DNA of 64,000 bases from Micromonospora sp. WMMD1120 (GCF_029626235.1 NZ_JARUBO010000005.1:62001-126000), one strand, 5' to 3'; shown: positions 32,997 to 42,104, counted from the first letter of the stretch. Made by a program: numbers and translations. The notes: a model not told the origin generated them from the letters alone.

Positions 32997-33389
32997 TCAG
33001 TCGGCGGCGTCCGGGCCGGGCTCCCTGGCGGCGCGCAGCGCCTCGGTCGCCTGGGCGAGCAGGCGAGCGGAGTCGGTGCGGCCGTTCACCTGGATCTCCA
33101 CCTCGGCGTCGCCGGCCTGGATCCGGACACTGGCCTCGGTGCGTTGCTGGTCGACCCAGGACTGCAGCAGGTTGAACAGGCCCGGCAGCAGACCCTGGGC
33201 CAGCACCGCGATGATGACGGCGTCGCTGAAGCCGGGCCGCCCCCCACCGCCGCCGCCCTGGCGCACCACCGGCCGGTACTCGGGGCGGCGGTGGATCCAG
33301 GTCAGCAGGTCGACCGCCGTGGGCTGCCGCTGCCGGGGGTTGATGGTCAACCGCACGGGCAGCCGGGCCGCGACGTCGCTGTCGGTCAC
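32997..33389 (-). CDS. EACC1-like small protein, partner of the M48 peptidase
   Basis: A 130-residue protein with an N-terminal strand (RLPVRLTINPRQ), the helix DLLTWIHRRPEYRPVV, a hydrophobic amphipathic segment AVIIAVLAQGLLPGLFNLLQSWVDQQ, and a C-terminal EASVRIQAGDAEVEIQVNGRTDSARLLAQATEAL. This order resembles 'effector-associated constant component 1' (EACC1), a module found next to peptidase and NTPase effectors in actinobacterial conflict systems. The match is by pattern only. The GTG start follows the M48 stop by 15 bp, with GGGAGA inside the M48 3' end, so they are one operon. Confidence 0.5.
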   Translation of the reverse strand: MTDSDVAARLPVRLTINPRQRQPTAVDLLTWIHRRPEYRPVVRQGGGGGGRPGFSDAVIIAVLAQGLLPGLFNLLQSWVDQQRTEASVRIQAGDAEVEIQVNGRTDSARLLAQATEALRAAREPGPDAAD

Positions 33390-33404
33390 TGTGTCGTCTC
33401 CCGG

Positions 33405-35621
33405 TCAGTCGGAGGGCGGTTGGAAGCTGACGGTGTCGCCCTCGGCAGTGGCGACGCCGGTGACGGTGAACGTGTCGTCGTCGGTGAACGGCGAGCTGCC
33501 CCCGAAGTACGTATTGGTGCCGCTGACCTGCACCCGGCCCCGGGTCTCCACCGGGGTGGACACCCGGGCGGTGCTCGGACCGGTCAGCTCGACGGCGACC
33601 TTCGGGTACTCCAGGATCTTCCAGGTCACCTTCTGCGTGCTCGAACCCCCGTAGTAGCTGAACGGGCAGTTCGGCGGCGCGGCGACAGTCTGCTTGGCGC
33701 ACTCGTCCAACCAGGACCGGACCCGGGTCTCGACCGCCTCGATCGCGGTGGGCTTGAGCACCGGCACCAGCTCCAGGGTCGCGGCGCTCTGCCCCGGGCC
33801 GACCGTCACCGTCGTGGTGGGCGTCTCGCTGAGCGCGCTGGACGGCCCGGTCGCGGTGTACGCGCCGGGCAGCAGCACCGGCGGCGGACCCTCGGTGGCG
33901 ACCGGCAGCTCCACCCCGTTGAGGCGTACGCCGGGGTCGGCGATCGACGAGTTGAGCGGGATCGGCCCGCCGTTCAGCCGCCAGCCGTGGAACAGCCCGA
34001 GGGTGGTCTCGTCCCGGCGGGTCAGCGTGAGGGTGGCGGTCTGCGGCGCGTCGGCCAGCCGGTACGTCACGGTGGCGGTGGCGTTGTCGCCGTCGCGTTC
34101 CAGCGTGCTGATCTCGACGTCGGTCGGCGGTCGGTAGCCCTTGCCGCGCAGCAGTTTGGCGAGCAGGTCACGGTCGCTGCCGGCGCCCTGGTCGGTGAGG
34201 ACGTCGAGCGCCGCCTCGCTGTCCCGGTCGGCGAGCGCGGAGAAGTAGCTGTCGATGGTCGCCTGGGGGCGAAAGAACGCCCACTGCACCACGCCGAGGC
34301 CGCTGGTGCCGAGGCAGGCGGCGAGGACGAGGGCGCCGACCAGCAGCCAGGTGCGGCGGGTGCCGACCGGCCCGGGGTGGCCGAACAGCCGCTCGACGGT
34401 GACCGGCTCGGCCGCGCGGTCGGGCACACCGGCAGTCGCCGCCACCGACGCCCGCTCCAGCGCGTCGAGCCGCAGTTCGTGCGGCGGATGGGTGGCGCAG
34501 ACCGCCTCGTCCCAGCCACTGCGGCCGCTCTCGAAGGACAGCCGTCGTTCCAGGACGCGCCGCAGCCCGTCGACGTGCCCGGTCAGCACCGCGCCGAGGT
34601 CGGCCCGGTACTCGGCGGCCCGTACGTCGCGGGCGTGCAGGGGCAGCACCACGTACCGCATGGTGAGCAGCACCGGCCAGAAGAACAGGAAGACCACGAA
34701 GTTGGTCGCCGGGTGCGGGAACGTCCGCATCAGCCAGGTGGGCAGGGCGTGCGCGAGGGTCAACGGCAGGCCGACACCACGGACGAAGGCGCTGGTGATC
34801 TCGTCTCCGGTGCGCCAGTGCACCAGCTCGTGGCTGAGCAGCGCGGCCACCTCGTCGTCCGGCTCGGTCAGCACGGCGGTGGTGACCACCACGTGCCGGG
34901 CGTACGTGCGGGCGTTGCTCAGCACCGGGTCGTCCTCCATGAGCAGCCGGGGGACGCTGGGCAGGCCGAGTCGTCGCGCGCAGTCCTCCAGCACCGGGCG
35001 CAGACGCGCGGTCTCGCGGCGGCTGGGCTGGCGGGCGCCGGACACCACGAGCAGTTTCGGTTCGAGCAGCACCCGGTACAGCGTGTAGAGGACGCCGATC
35101 AGCGCCGCCGCGGCGACGGTGCCGACCAGCCCGGTGAGCAGCGCCAGCGGTTCGTCGGCGACCCCCATCCAGGGCAGCGCGAGCACGGCGAGGAAGCCGC
35201 CCAGGAAGCCGACGGCGAAGCCGACCACGCCGCCGAGCAGGCCGCCGGAGCGGGCGAAGAAGGCCTCCAGCAGAGAGCCGATCAGCGGGGCGTCGCGCAG
35301 CGCCGAGGGGATCTGCTCGTCCGCGTTGAGGCCACCGGCGAAGAGGCCGACAGCGGCGAGACTGAGCCCGCCCCAGAACGCCAGCAGCAGCCCGATCGGC
35401 AGGTAGAACCAGGTGGCGACGAACGCGCCGAGCACGCCCCGCCAGTCCCGCAGGATGCCGGCGCGCAGCCACACCAGCGCGCTGGGATAGCCCGGTGGCC
35501 GGTCGGCGAACCCACCGGTCTTCGTCGGGGTGTCGGCGGTCGGGGGTTCGGCGGCCCGGACGTCGAGTTGCGGCACTGTCGGCGGTGTGCTCTCCGGCGG
35601 CACGCTGTGCGGCTCGGTCAT
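33405..35621 (-). CDS. M48-type membrane metallopeptidase with extracytoplasmic C-terminal region
   Basis: A 738-residue protein. A Pro-rich cytoplasmic N-terminus (about 1-50) precedes several transmembrane helices (AFVATWFYLPIGLLLAFWGGL, GGVVGFAVGFLGGFLAVLAL, AAALIGVLYTLYRVLL). The zinc-peptidase motif is SHELVHWRTGD (HExxH), with the downstream glutamate in ARDVRAAEYRADLGAVLTGH, as in M48/Ste24-HtpX proteases. After another helix (WLLVGALVLAACLGTSGLGVVQW) comes a nuclear-transport-factor-like segment, ATIDSYFSALADRDSEAALDVL, and a long beta-rich tail of about 250 residues. This tail is unusual for M48 proteins. ATG 35619-35621 has GAAGGAGC upstream. Confidence 0.85.
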   Translation of the reverse strand: MTEPHSVPPESTPPTVPQLDVRAAEPPTADTPTKTGGFADRPPGYPSALVWLRAGILRDWRGVLGAFVATWFYLPIGLLLAFWGGLSLAAVGLFAGGLNADEQIPSALRDAPLIGSLLEAFFARSGGLLGGVVGFAVGFLGGFLAVLALPWMGVADEPLALLTGLVGTVAAAALIGVLYTLYRVLLEPKLLVVSGARQPSRRETARLRPVLEDCARRLGLPSVPRLLMEDDPVLSNARTYARHVVVTTAVLTEPDDEVAALLSHELVHWRTGDEITSAFVRGVGLPLTLAHALPTWLMRTFPHPATNFVVFLFFWPVLLTMRYVVLPLHARDVRAAEYRADLGAVLTGHVDGLRRVLERRLSFESGRSGWDEAVCATHPPHELRLDALERASVAATAGVPDRAAEPVTVERLFGHPGPVGTRRTWLLVGALVLAACLGTSGLGVVQWAFFRPQATIDSYFSALADRDSEAALDVLTDQGAGSDRDLLAKLLRGKGYRPPTDVEISTLERDGDNATATVTYRLADAPQTATLTLTRRDETTLGLFHGWRLNGGPIPLNSSIADPGVRLNGVELPVATEGPPPVLLPGAYTATGPSSALSETPTTTVTVGPGQSAATLELVPVLKPTAIEAVETRVRSWLDECAKQTVAAPPNCPFSYYGGSSTQKVTWKILEYPKVAVELTGPSTARVSTPVETRGRVQVSGTNTYFGGSSPFTDDDTFTVTGVATAEGDTVSFQPPSD

Positions 35622-35742
35622 GCGCGCTGCTCCTTCGTGCGCGGCGTCGACTGTCGGGAATGGACAGCCGGAGCAGGCTATCGAGGACGCCTGATGCGAC
35701 GCCACACCGTTTCGCGTCATCGTCGCCGACCCGACACTCCGG

Positions 35743-35771
35743 GTGGGGTGGTCCCACCGGGACCACCCCAC
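35743..35771 (-). terminator. Hairpin terminator downstream of the lipase gene
   Basis: Perfect 13-bp stem (35743-35755 with 35759-35771), 3-nt loop, 8 bp after the lipase stop and before the M48 promoter. Confidence 0.7.
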
Positions 35772-35779
35772 GGTCCGGG

Positions 35780-36589
35780 TCAGAGCGCGAGGCAGTTGGG
35801 TCGCACCGGGCCGTCGACCAGGGCGCCGCGCACGATGGTGTACGCCGTGCCGTCGAGCACCAGACCGAGGTGACCCACCACCCGCAGCGGGCAGGACGCC
35901 TGGATCAGCACGTTCGTCGCGCCGTCGTTGACGGCCGCGTTCCCGGTCGGCCGGACCAGCTCGTCCTGGAGCGTGCGGATGGTGGTGTAGCGCACCGCGC
36001 CCGGTGTGTCGTCACCGGCGTTGAGATCGGCGAGGAACGACGAGCCGATGGTCATCTGCTGGCAGGCCACCACGCCGGCGCAGCTACCCAACCCGAGGAA
36101 GGCCACGATGTTGGCCACGTAGGTGCCGTACTGCGGGGTGCCCAGGCTGACGTACCGGCCGACGGAGGCGGTGCCGCCGAGCCGCTTGAGGTAGTAGCGG
36201 CTGACCAGGCCGCCCTCGGAGTGGGCGACGAGGTCGACCGCCGACGCTCCGGTGCTGGCGCGCACCTGGCTGACGTAGGTGGCGAACGCCCGGGCCGAGG
36301 TGGGGATGTCGCCGAGGCCCAGGCCGGGCAGTTGGTAGATGAACGTGCGGTAGCCGTCGGCGCGCAGCCGGCCGGCGATCGGCTCGTACGCGACGGCGAC
36401 GCCGCTGAGCCCACCGACCACGATCACGGGGTTGGCCGCCGCCGCGGCCCGGACGTCGGCGGCGGTGGCCGTTTCGGCGGGGCCGGGGGCGGGCACGGGA
36501 TCTGCGGTAGCGGCGCTCGCCGCGCCGGTGGACGCGAGCACGGCGGCGGTGGCGAGGGCCAGGACGAGGACGGTCTTTCGGAGCAGCAT
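35780..36589 (-). CDS. Secreted lipase/esterase (alpha/beta hydrolase)
   Basis: A 269-residue exported hydrolase. The signal peptide MLLRKTVLVLALATAAVLAS is cut near ASAA. The oxyanion region NPVIVVGGLSG and the nucleophile elbow VDLVAHSEGGLVSRYYLKR (Ala replacing Gly in GxSxG) match small secreted lipases such as Bacillus LipA and Streptomyces homologues. Four Cys in the mature part (GSCAGVVACQQ and two near the end) can form disulfides. The C-terminal VVGHLGLVLDG carries the likely catalytic His. ATG 36587-36589 follows GGAGGTG. Upstream in-frame starts lack a signal peptide and are rejected. Confidence 0.87.
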   Translation of the reverse strand: MLLRKTVLVLALATAAVLASTGAASAATADPVPAPGPAETATAADVRAAAAANPVIVVGGLSGVAVAYEPIAGRLRADGYRTFIYQLPGLGLGDIPTSARAFATYVSQVRASTGASAVDLVAHSEGGLVSRYYLKRLGGTASVGRYVSLGTPQYGTYVANIVAFLGLGSCAGVVACQQMTIGSSFLADLNAGDDTPGAVRYTTIRTLQDELVRPTGNAAVNDGATNVLIQASCPLRVVGHLGLVLDGTAYTIVRGALVDGPVRPNCLAL

Positions 36590-36788
36590 CGCTGCACCTC
36601 CAGGGGGAGGCGCCCGGCGAGGCGGGCAGGTGGGTGGGGGTGTCCGGCCGACCGTGCGACGATCATGCCCGCAACAATCCAGAAACGTCAATGACTTGTT
36701 ACGCGCCGGTAACCCGTTGTGCCGGCGGGGGCGTAAACCGGCATACCCGCCACGCTCCATGTCGGACACCGAGCGCGCCTGACATGCT

Positions 36789-38153
36789 GTGGCCGTGGCT
36801 GTCGACGAACCCCGCACCGAGCGCGAGTTGCGGGTGATGCCGTGGTGGCTGGTCCTGGTCGGCCTGCTGCTTTCCGTAGCCCTGGGTTGGTTGGTCCTGG
36901 CCCTGCTGCTGGGCGAGGCGGACCGGGCCAGCCAACCGGACACCCGCGCCACCCTGCGCATCGACGCGATCCGGACCGGGCTGACAGTGGTCGCCGGCAC
37001 CGGCGGAGGGCTGGCGCTGCTGTTGGCCGCCCGCCGGCAGTGGATCACCGAGCGCGCCCAACGACACCAGGAGATCGTCGCCGCGCGGGACCAGGCGCAC
37101 CGGGACCGGGTGCAGGCGCACGCCGAGACGGTGGCCGAGGCCGCGCAGCGCCACCAGGACCGGCAGTCCACCGCCGCCGAACACGACGCGGCGGAGCGTC
37201 GCCTGACCGAGCTCTACACCCGCGCCGTCGAGCTGCTGGGCAACGACAGCGCGGCGGTACGCCTCGGCGGCCTGCACGCGCTGGAGCGCCTCGGCCAGGA
37301 CAATCCGGCGCAGCGGCCGACGATCGTGGCGGTGCTCTGCGCGTACCTGCGGATGCCGGCGCCCGACGACGAGCCGCGCGAGACGGAGGTGCGGCGCAGC
37401 GCGCAGCGGGTGCTCACCCGGCACCTGCGGGCGGACGACGCGGCCCACTGGCCGGAGGCCAGGTTGGACCTGAGCGGGGCGCGGCTCGTCGACTTCGACG
37501 CCACCGGCTGCACCCTCGTCGACGCGGACTTCACCGGCGCGGTCTTCGACGGGGCCACCAGCTTCGCCGCCGCGACCACCCGCGGACCGCTCCGCCTCGG
37601 CGCGGCGGTCCTCGGGGACGTGGTCTTCGACGGGCTCGCCACCGACGGGGGGGTCGTCCTGGACGACGCCCGCGTCGCCGGTCGGGCCAGCTTCGACGGG
37701 GCCGACCTCACCGGGCTGTCCTGCCGGCGGTCCCGCTTCGCCGGCCCGACGTCGTTCCACCGGGCGACGTTCCACGAGCCGAGCAGCTTCGACGCGTCCC
37801 ACTTCGCCGACGGGGTCCGGTTTCGCAAGGCGACCTTCCTCGGTGGGCTGTCGATGGAGCACACCGAGTTCGCCGGTTACGCCGGGTTCCGCGCGGCCCG
37901 CTTCGCGGACATGGCGCTCTTCCGGTGGGCGGTGTTCGCCGCCGACGTCACCTTCGAGCAGGCGCGCTTCGAGGGGGCGGCGACCTTCGGCCGGGCCCGG
38001 TTCGAGGGCGCGGTCAGGTTCGACGGGGCCCGGTTCAGCCGGCCGCCGCTCGTCGACCAGGCACGCGCGGCGGCCGGCGCGGAGCACTCCTGGCCGGCCG
38101 GCACCACAGTGGAACGGCTCGACGACGAGTGGCTGCTGCTCGTCGACCGCTGA
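36789..38153 (+). CDS. Membrane-anchored pentapeptide-repeat protein
   Basis: A 454-residue protein from GTG 36789 (GTG 36795 also possible). Two transmembrane helices (WWLVLVGLLLSVALGWLVLAL and TGLTVVAGTGGGLALLLAA) are followed by a charged coiled coil (about 80-140, rich in Arg/Glu/His/Gln). A conserved helical piece comes next, RLTELYTRAVELLGNDSAAVRLGGLHALERL. From about residue 215 pentapeptide repeats of the A(D/R)F.. type continue to about 425 (ADFTGAVFDGATSF, FEQARFEGAATFGRARFEGA). Such proteins are common in actinomycetes; function unknown. It faces away from the lipase gene, with a 199-bp spacer. Confidence 0.85.
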   Translation: MAVAVDEPRTERELRVMPWWLVLVGLLLSVALGWLVLALLLGEADRASQPDTRATLRIDAIRTGLTVVAGTGGGLALLLAARRQWITERAQRHQEIVAARDQAHRDRVQAHAETVAEAAQRHQDRQSTAAEHDAAERRLTELYTRAVELLGNDSAAVRLGGLHALERLGQDNPAQRPTIVAVLCAYLRMPAPDDEPRETEVRRSAQRVLTRHLRADDAAHWPEARLDLSGARLVDFDATGCTLVDADFTGAVFDGATSFAAATTRGPLRLGAAVLGDVVFDGLATDGGVVLDDARVAGRASFDGADLTGLSCRRSRFAGPTSFHRATFHEPSSFDASHFADGVRFRKATFLGGLSMEHTEFAGYAGFRAARFADMALFRWAVFAADVTFEQARFEGAATFGRARFEGAVRFDGARFSRPPLVDQARAAAGAEHSWPAGTTVERLDDEWLLLVDR

Positions 38154-38166
38154 AGCTGGGGCGGCG

Positions 38167-38748
38167 TCAGCGGGACGCGCCCGGCGGGCGCAGGCCGTCC
38201 AGGGCGACGCCGAGCACCCGGTCGCGCTGCTCGGGCGACGGGAACTGGGCCATGGTGAGCCCGCTGATCAGCCGCACCACGTCGTCGAAGCCGATGTCGT
38301 CGCGCACCGCCCCGGCGGCCTGGGCGCGGCGCATCAGCGGCTCACCGGCGGCGTAGATCTCCGTCCGGCAGGTCCCGAAGATCTCCGAGTCCTGTAGCAA
38401 CTGCTCGGCGAGCGCCCGCTTGGTGGCGACGTACGCGACGAAGCGGTGCAGCCACGCGACCAGCGCGTCCCACGGGGGCAGCTCGCTCAGGTCCTCGGCG
38501 GAGCGGCTGAGCGCCCGGACCTCCTCGACGTAGACCGCCTCGAAGAGGTGCCGCCGGCTCGGAAAGTTGCGGTAGAGCGTGCCGATGCCCACTCCGGCAC
38601 GGCGGGCCACGTCCTCCAGGGAGGCGGCCGCCCCGTGCTCGGCGAACGCGTCGCGCGCCGCGGCGATCAGGGCGTCGTAGTTCCGCCGCGCGTCGGCGCG
38701 CTTCGGCCGCCGGGCGAACACCTCGGACGCCGGCCCCGCGCTGGTCAT
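38167..38748 (-). CDS. TetR family transcriptional regulator
   Basis: A 193-residue repressor-type regulator. HTH: NYDALIAAARDAFAEHGAAASLEDVARRAGVGIGTLYRNFPSRRHLFEAV. The C-terminal ligand-binding helices are of the SbtR/TetR_C type (LAEQLLQDSEIFGTCRTEIY). ATG 38746-38748 is chosen because GAGGTGA lies about 8 nt upstream. Divergent from the MFS exporter, with three palindromes between: a classic drug-sensor/efflux pair. Confidence 0.92.
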   Translation of the reverse strand: MTSAGPASEVFARRPKRADARRNYDALIAAARDAFAEHGAAASLEDVARRAGVGIGTLYRNFPSRRHLFEAVYVEEVRALSRSAEDLSELPPWDALVAWLHRFVAYVATKRALAEQLLQDSEIFGTCRTEIYAAGEPLMRRAQAAGAVRDDIGFDDVVRLISGLTMAQFPSPEQRDRVLGVALDGLRPPGASR

Positions 38749-38776
38749 GACGTACGTCACCTCACCCTGGTTGCAA

Positions 38777-38842
38777 CCGGAGGCAACCCTCCGCTAGCTT
38801 AGTGGAGGCACCCCTCCGGAAACCCCGGAGGCCTGCCTCCGG
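38777..38842. promoter_or_regulatory. Three phased palindromes, probable TetR operators
   Basis: Palindromes CCGGAGGCAACCCTCCG (38777-38793), TGGAGGCACCCCTCCGG (near 38803-38819) and CCGGAGGCCTGCCTCCGG (38825-38842), with centres about 25 bp apart. The first and last are each followed by (C/T)TAGCTTA, which can serve as -10-like AT-rich boxes (38794-38801 and 38843-38850). They lie between the TetR and MFS starts. Confidence 0.65.
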
Positions 38843-38968
38843 TTAGCTTACTCCAGGACCCGCCCGATCCGCCTGGCCACCCGATCGCCCGGGCCCCCGA
38901 CAGCCAGCCCGTCCCCTGGACGACGGGTGACACACCTCCTTCCGTACGTAATCAGGGAGTTTTCTCTC

Positions 38969-40435
38969 GTGACAGTGACCTCCCGACGCGGCTCGCGTCG
39001 GCTCACCTTCACCGTGCTCGCGGCCGGCGCCGGGTTCTTCGCGATGCTCCAGTCGCTGATCACCCCGGTGCTGCCGACCATCCAGCAGGACCTGCACACC
39101 TCGCAGAACACCGTGACCTGGGTGCTGACCGCCTACCTGCTGAGCGCGTCGATCTTCACGCCGATCCTCGGACGGGTCGGCGACATGGTCGGCAAGGAGC
39201 GGATGCTCGTCGTCTCGCTCGCCGCCCTCGCGCTCGGCTGCCTGCTGGCCGCCATCGCGCCGAACATCGGCGTGCTCATCGTCGCCCGGGTCGTGCAGGG
39301 CATCGGCGGCGCGGTCTTCCCGCTGTCGTTCGGGATCATCCGGGACGAGTTCCCGGCCGCCCGCGTCTCCTCCGCCGTGGCCGCCATCTCGGCGATCGTC
39401 GCCGCCGGCGGCGGCCTGGGCGTCGTGCTGGCCGGCCCGATCGTGGCCGCGCTCGACTACCGGTGGCTGTTCTGGATCCCGATGGTCGTGGTGGGGCTGA
39501 CCGCCGTCGCCGCCCACCTGTTCATCCCGCAGTCGCCGGTGCGTACGCCCGGCCGGATCGACTGGCGTGCCACGCTGCTGCTCTCCGGCTGGCTGGTCGC
39601 GCTGCTGCTGCCGATCAGCCAAGGCGCGGCCTGGGGCTGGACCAGCACCCGGGTGCTCGGCCTGCTCGCCCTCGCCGTGGTGCTCCTGGTCGGCTGGCTC
39701 ATCGCCGAACTGCGCTCGCGTAACCCGCTCATCGACATGCGGATGATGCGCCTGCCCGGCGTCTGGACCACCAACCTGGTCGCGCTGCTCTACGGCGGCT
39801 CGATGTTCTCCGTGTACGCGTTCCTGCCCCAGTTCGTGCAGACCCCGACCGCGGCCGGCTACGGCTTCGGCGCCAGCATCAGCCAGGCTGGTCTGCTCAT
39901 GCTGCCGATGCTCGTCGCGATGTTCGTCGCCGGCCTGGTCGCCGGCCGGCTCCAGGCGGTGTTCAGCGCCAAGGCGCAGCTCGCCACCGGCGCCGCGTTC
40001 AACGTGGCCGCGTCCGCGATGCTCGCCGCCGCCCACGACACCCGCTGGGAGGTCGCCCTCGCCGGTGGTCTGGTCGGCCTCGGCATCGGCCTGGCGTTCG
40101 CGTCGATGGCCAACCTGATCGTCGCCAGCGTGCCCGCCAGCCAGACCGGCGTGGCCACCGGCATGAACGCCAACATCCGTACCATCGGCGGTGCGATCGG
40201 CGCGGCGGTGGTCAGCGGCGTGATCACCGCGCACCCGCAGGCCAGCGGCCTGCCCCGGGAGGCCGGCTTCACGACGGGGTTTCTGGTCCTCACCGCGATC
40301 GCCCTGGCCGCCGCGCTCGCGGCCCTCGCCGTCCCGTCCGCCCGGCGGGCGGCGGCCGGTCGCCGGCCGTCCGCCACGGCGATCGTCGAGTCCGAGCTAG
40401 CCGGCGAGTTCGCCACCATGCCGGCGACCCGCTGA
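38969..40435 (+). CDS. MFS drug-efflux transporter (DHA2, EmrB/QacA type)
   Basis: A 488-residue membrane transporter with about 14 helices. Start GTG 38969 (VTVTSRRGSRRL), with AGGGAG upstream. Motifs: TPVLPTIQQDLHTSQNTVTWVLTAYLL, motif A LGRVGDMVGKERML, motif C-like GGGLGVVLAGPIV and the typical YRWLFWIPM. Probably exports toxic organic compounds by proton antiport; the ligand is unknown. Regulated by the adjacent TetR from the palindromes upstream (inferred). Confidence 0.93.
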   Translation: MTVTSRRGSRRLTFTVLAAGAGFFAMLQSLITPVLPTIQQDLHTSQNTVTWVLTAYLLSASIFTPILGRVGDMVGKERMLVVSLAALALGCLLAAIAPNIGVLIVARVVQGIGGAVFPLSFGIIRDEFPAARVSSAVAAISAIVAAGGGLGVVLAGPIVAALDYRWLFWIPMVVVGLTAVAAHLFIPQSPVRTPGRIDWRATLLLSGWLVALLLPISQGAAWGWTSTRVLGLLALAVVLLVGWLIAELRSRNPLIDMRMMRLPGVWTTNLVALLYGGSMFSVYAFLPQFVQTPTAAGYGFGASISQAGLLMLPMLVAMFVAGLVAGRLQAVFSAKAQLATGAAFNVAASAMLAAAHDTRWEVALAGGLVGLGIGLAFASMANLIVASVPASQTGVATGMNANIRTIGGAIGAAVVSGVITAHPQASGLPREAGFTTGFLVLTAIALAAALAALAVPSARRAAAGRRPSATAIVESELAGEFATMPATR

Positions 40436-40443
40436 GAGTTCGT

Positions 40444-40479
40444 GTCGCGGCCCGGGCGGTTCGCTGCCCGGGCCGCGAC
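40444..40479 (+). terminator. Hairpin terminator after the MFS gene
   Basis: Perfect 14-bp stem (40444-40457 with 40466-40479) and 8-nt loop, 8 bp past the MFS stop codon. Confidence 0.8.
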
Positions 40480-40532
40480 GTGCTCCGGAGTACGCTGGCC
40501 GCTTCCCGCCCCTCGTTCGTCAGGATGCGCCC

Positions 40533-41510
40533 ATGTCCGAGTTGCTGACCGCCGACCGCATCGACGAGATCGGCGCCACCGGCCCCGGCAGCCCCGACCC
40601 GGCGGCACTGGTCACCGAACTGGTCAGCGCCGTCGACGAGGGGCGGGTCGCCGATCCCGCCGACACCGGGTACGCCCTGCTGGTCGCCGCGGACATCCTC
40701 CGGCAGGCGGGCGACCTGGCCGACGCCCTCGCCCTGGCCACCCGCGCCATCGCCGAACAGCCCGACGACGACGCGTACGCCCGGGCGGTGCGCGCCGGCC
40801 TGCTGCTGCGCCTCGACCGCACCGACGAGGGCCTGGCCGAGCTGACCGCCCTGCGTCCGCTGCTGGAGACCGACCCCGACGCCGCGTACCTGATCGACGA
40901 GCTGGCCGGGGCCGGCCACACCGACACGGCGGTCGAGTGGCTCACCGGCGCGCTCGACGTGCTGCTGGAACGCAGCCGCGCCCAGCAGCACGAGTCGGAG
41001 GACGCCCAGGACGCGGCGGCCGCCATGATCTACGGCCTCGCCCAGCAGCGGCACGACCTGCGCGAGGACATGGGCCTCCCGCACGACGAGTACGACACCC
41101 TCGCCGACCGGCTGCGCGACGCGGCCAGCCACGCCCTCGACGCGCTCGACGACGGCCCGGCGACACTGCTGTTCTGGCCGAAGGCGGAGTTCGACGCGCT
41201 GCTGGTGCGCTGGCCGGCCCTCGCCGAGAGCTACCCGACCACCTGGGACGGACACCGCGCCCAGATCGAGCGCGCGTTCGTCGAGACCTCCGGACTGGGC
41301 GGCACCGGCCTCGGCGTGGTCGCCGGCAGCGTCGACGGTCTGGCGGCCTTCGCCGGCACCGAACCCATCGATGAGGAAACCCTCGACGAGTACGCCGACA
41401 GCCTCGAGGACACGGGCGTGACGTCGTGGCCGCCGGGCCGCAACGACACCTGCTGGTGCGGCTCGGGCACCAAGTACAAGAAGTGCTGCCTGCCGCGCTC
41501 GCGCGCCTGA
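40533..41510 (+). CDS. SEC-C motif protein with TPR-like N-terminus
   Basis: A 325-residue cytosolic protein. The N-terminal 150 residues are helical with tandem repeats resembling TPRs (YALLVAADILRQAGDLADAL, RAGLLLRLDRTDEGLAEL). The C-terminus is a SEC-C zinc finger, GRNDTCWCGSGTKYKKCC, with the CxC...CC ligands. SEC-C motifs occur in SecA and many adaptor-like proteins. Function unknown. Confidence 0.88.
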   Translation: MSELLTADRIDEIGATGPGSPDPAALVTELVSAVDEGRVADPADTGYALLVAADILRQAGDLADALALATRAIAEQPDDDAYARAVRAGLLLRLDRTDEGLAELTALRPLLETDPDAAYLIDELAGAGHTDTAVEWLTGALDVLLERSRAQQHESEDAQDAAAAMIYGLAQQRHDLREDMGLPHDEYDTLADRLRDAASHALDALDDGPATLLFWPKAEFDALLVRWPALAESYPTTWDGHRAQIERAFVETSGLGGTGLGVVAGSVDGLAAFAGTEPIDEETLDEYADSLEDTGVTSWPPGRNDTCWCGSGTKYKKCCLPRSRA

Positions 41511-41649
41511 TGGCGCTCCCGGGTGGGTGCCGGGCTTCGAGGCTGGAGCTTCGGGGCCTCGGCCCAACACGATCGATTGATGGTGGTGAGCCCCGGTGAT
41601 GGCTACGGTGACCGTGGGAAACGCACCCACTCCATTGAGGAGGACCGCC

Positions 41650-42060
41650 GTGCGCCGCGTCGCCACCACCATCGCCCTGCTCAGCCTGTCCCTGTCCGCG
41701 CTGCTGGTACCAACTCCAGCGAGCGCGGCCGCCACCGTCGAGGTCACCTCGGCGAAACTGGTCGCACGCGGCGTCGCCGTCGACATCACCATCACCGTGA
41801 CCTGCGAATCCAGTCAGAACGGCGGCGCAGAATTCAGTCTGCGTCAGCGCGCCGACGACCACGTCGCCTACGGCAGTGGTTGGTCGGCCGTTCACTGCAC
41901 CGGCGCGCCGCAGGCCGTGACCGGCCGGGTGTACGCGGAGGCCGGAGGCTACGCCTTCAACCGGGGCATAGCGCTCGTCAACGGGGGCATCGAGCTGTGC
42001 ACCGAGATCGACTGCGACTACTCGACACGCTTCGACGGCGAGATCCGCATCACCCGCTGA
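41650..42060 (+). CDS. Small secreted protein with four cysteines
   Basis: A 136-residue exported protein from GTG 41650 (VRRVATTIALLSLSLSALLV), cleaved near ASAAA. GAGGAGG precedes the start with good spacing, which rules out an in-frame ATG at 41596. The mature 108 residues are beta-rich with four Cys (VTCESS, VHCTG, LCTEIDC), so two disulfides are likely. No family recognised; the overall pattern suits small immunoglobulin-like beta-sandwich proteins of actinomycetes. Confidence 0.75.
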   Translation: MRRVATTIALLSLSLSALLVPTPASAAATVEVTSAKLVARGVAVDITITVTCESSQNGGAEFSLRQRADDHVAYGSGWSAVHCTGAPQAVTGRVYAEAGGYAFNRGIALVNGGIELCTEIDCDYSTRFDGEIRITR

Positions 42061-42066
42061 CCGTCA

Positions 42067-42104
42067 CCGGAGTGCTCGCGGCGACTCCCCCGCGAGCACT
42101 CCGG
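42067..42104 (+). terminator. Hairpin terminator after the secreted protein gene
   Basis: Perfect 15-bp stem (42067-42081 with 42090-42104) and 8-nt loop, 6 bp after the stop codon. Confidence 0.85.

Noticed and set aside
32739..35873. Plus-strand open frame of about 1044 codons over the M48 gene
   Set aside because: No recognisable domains and it runs through the aldo/keto reductase end; antisense shadow.
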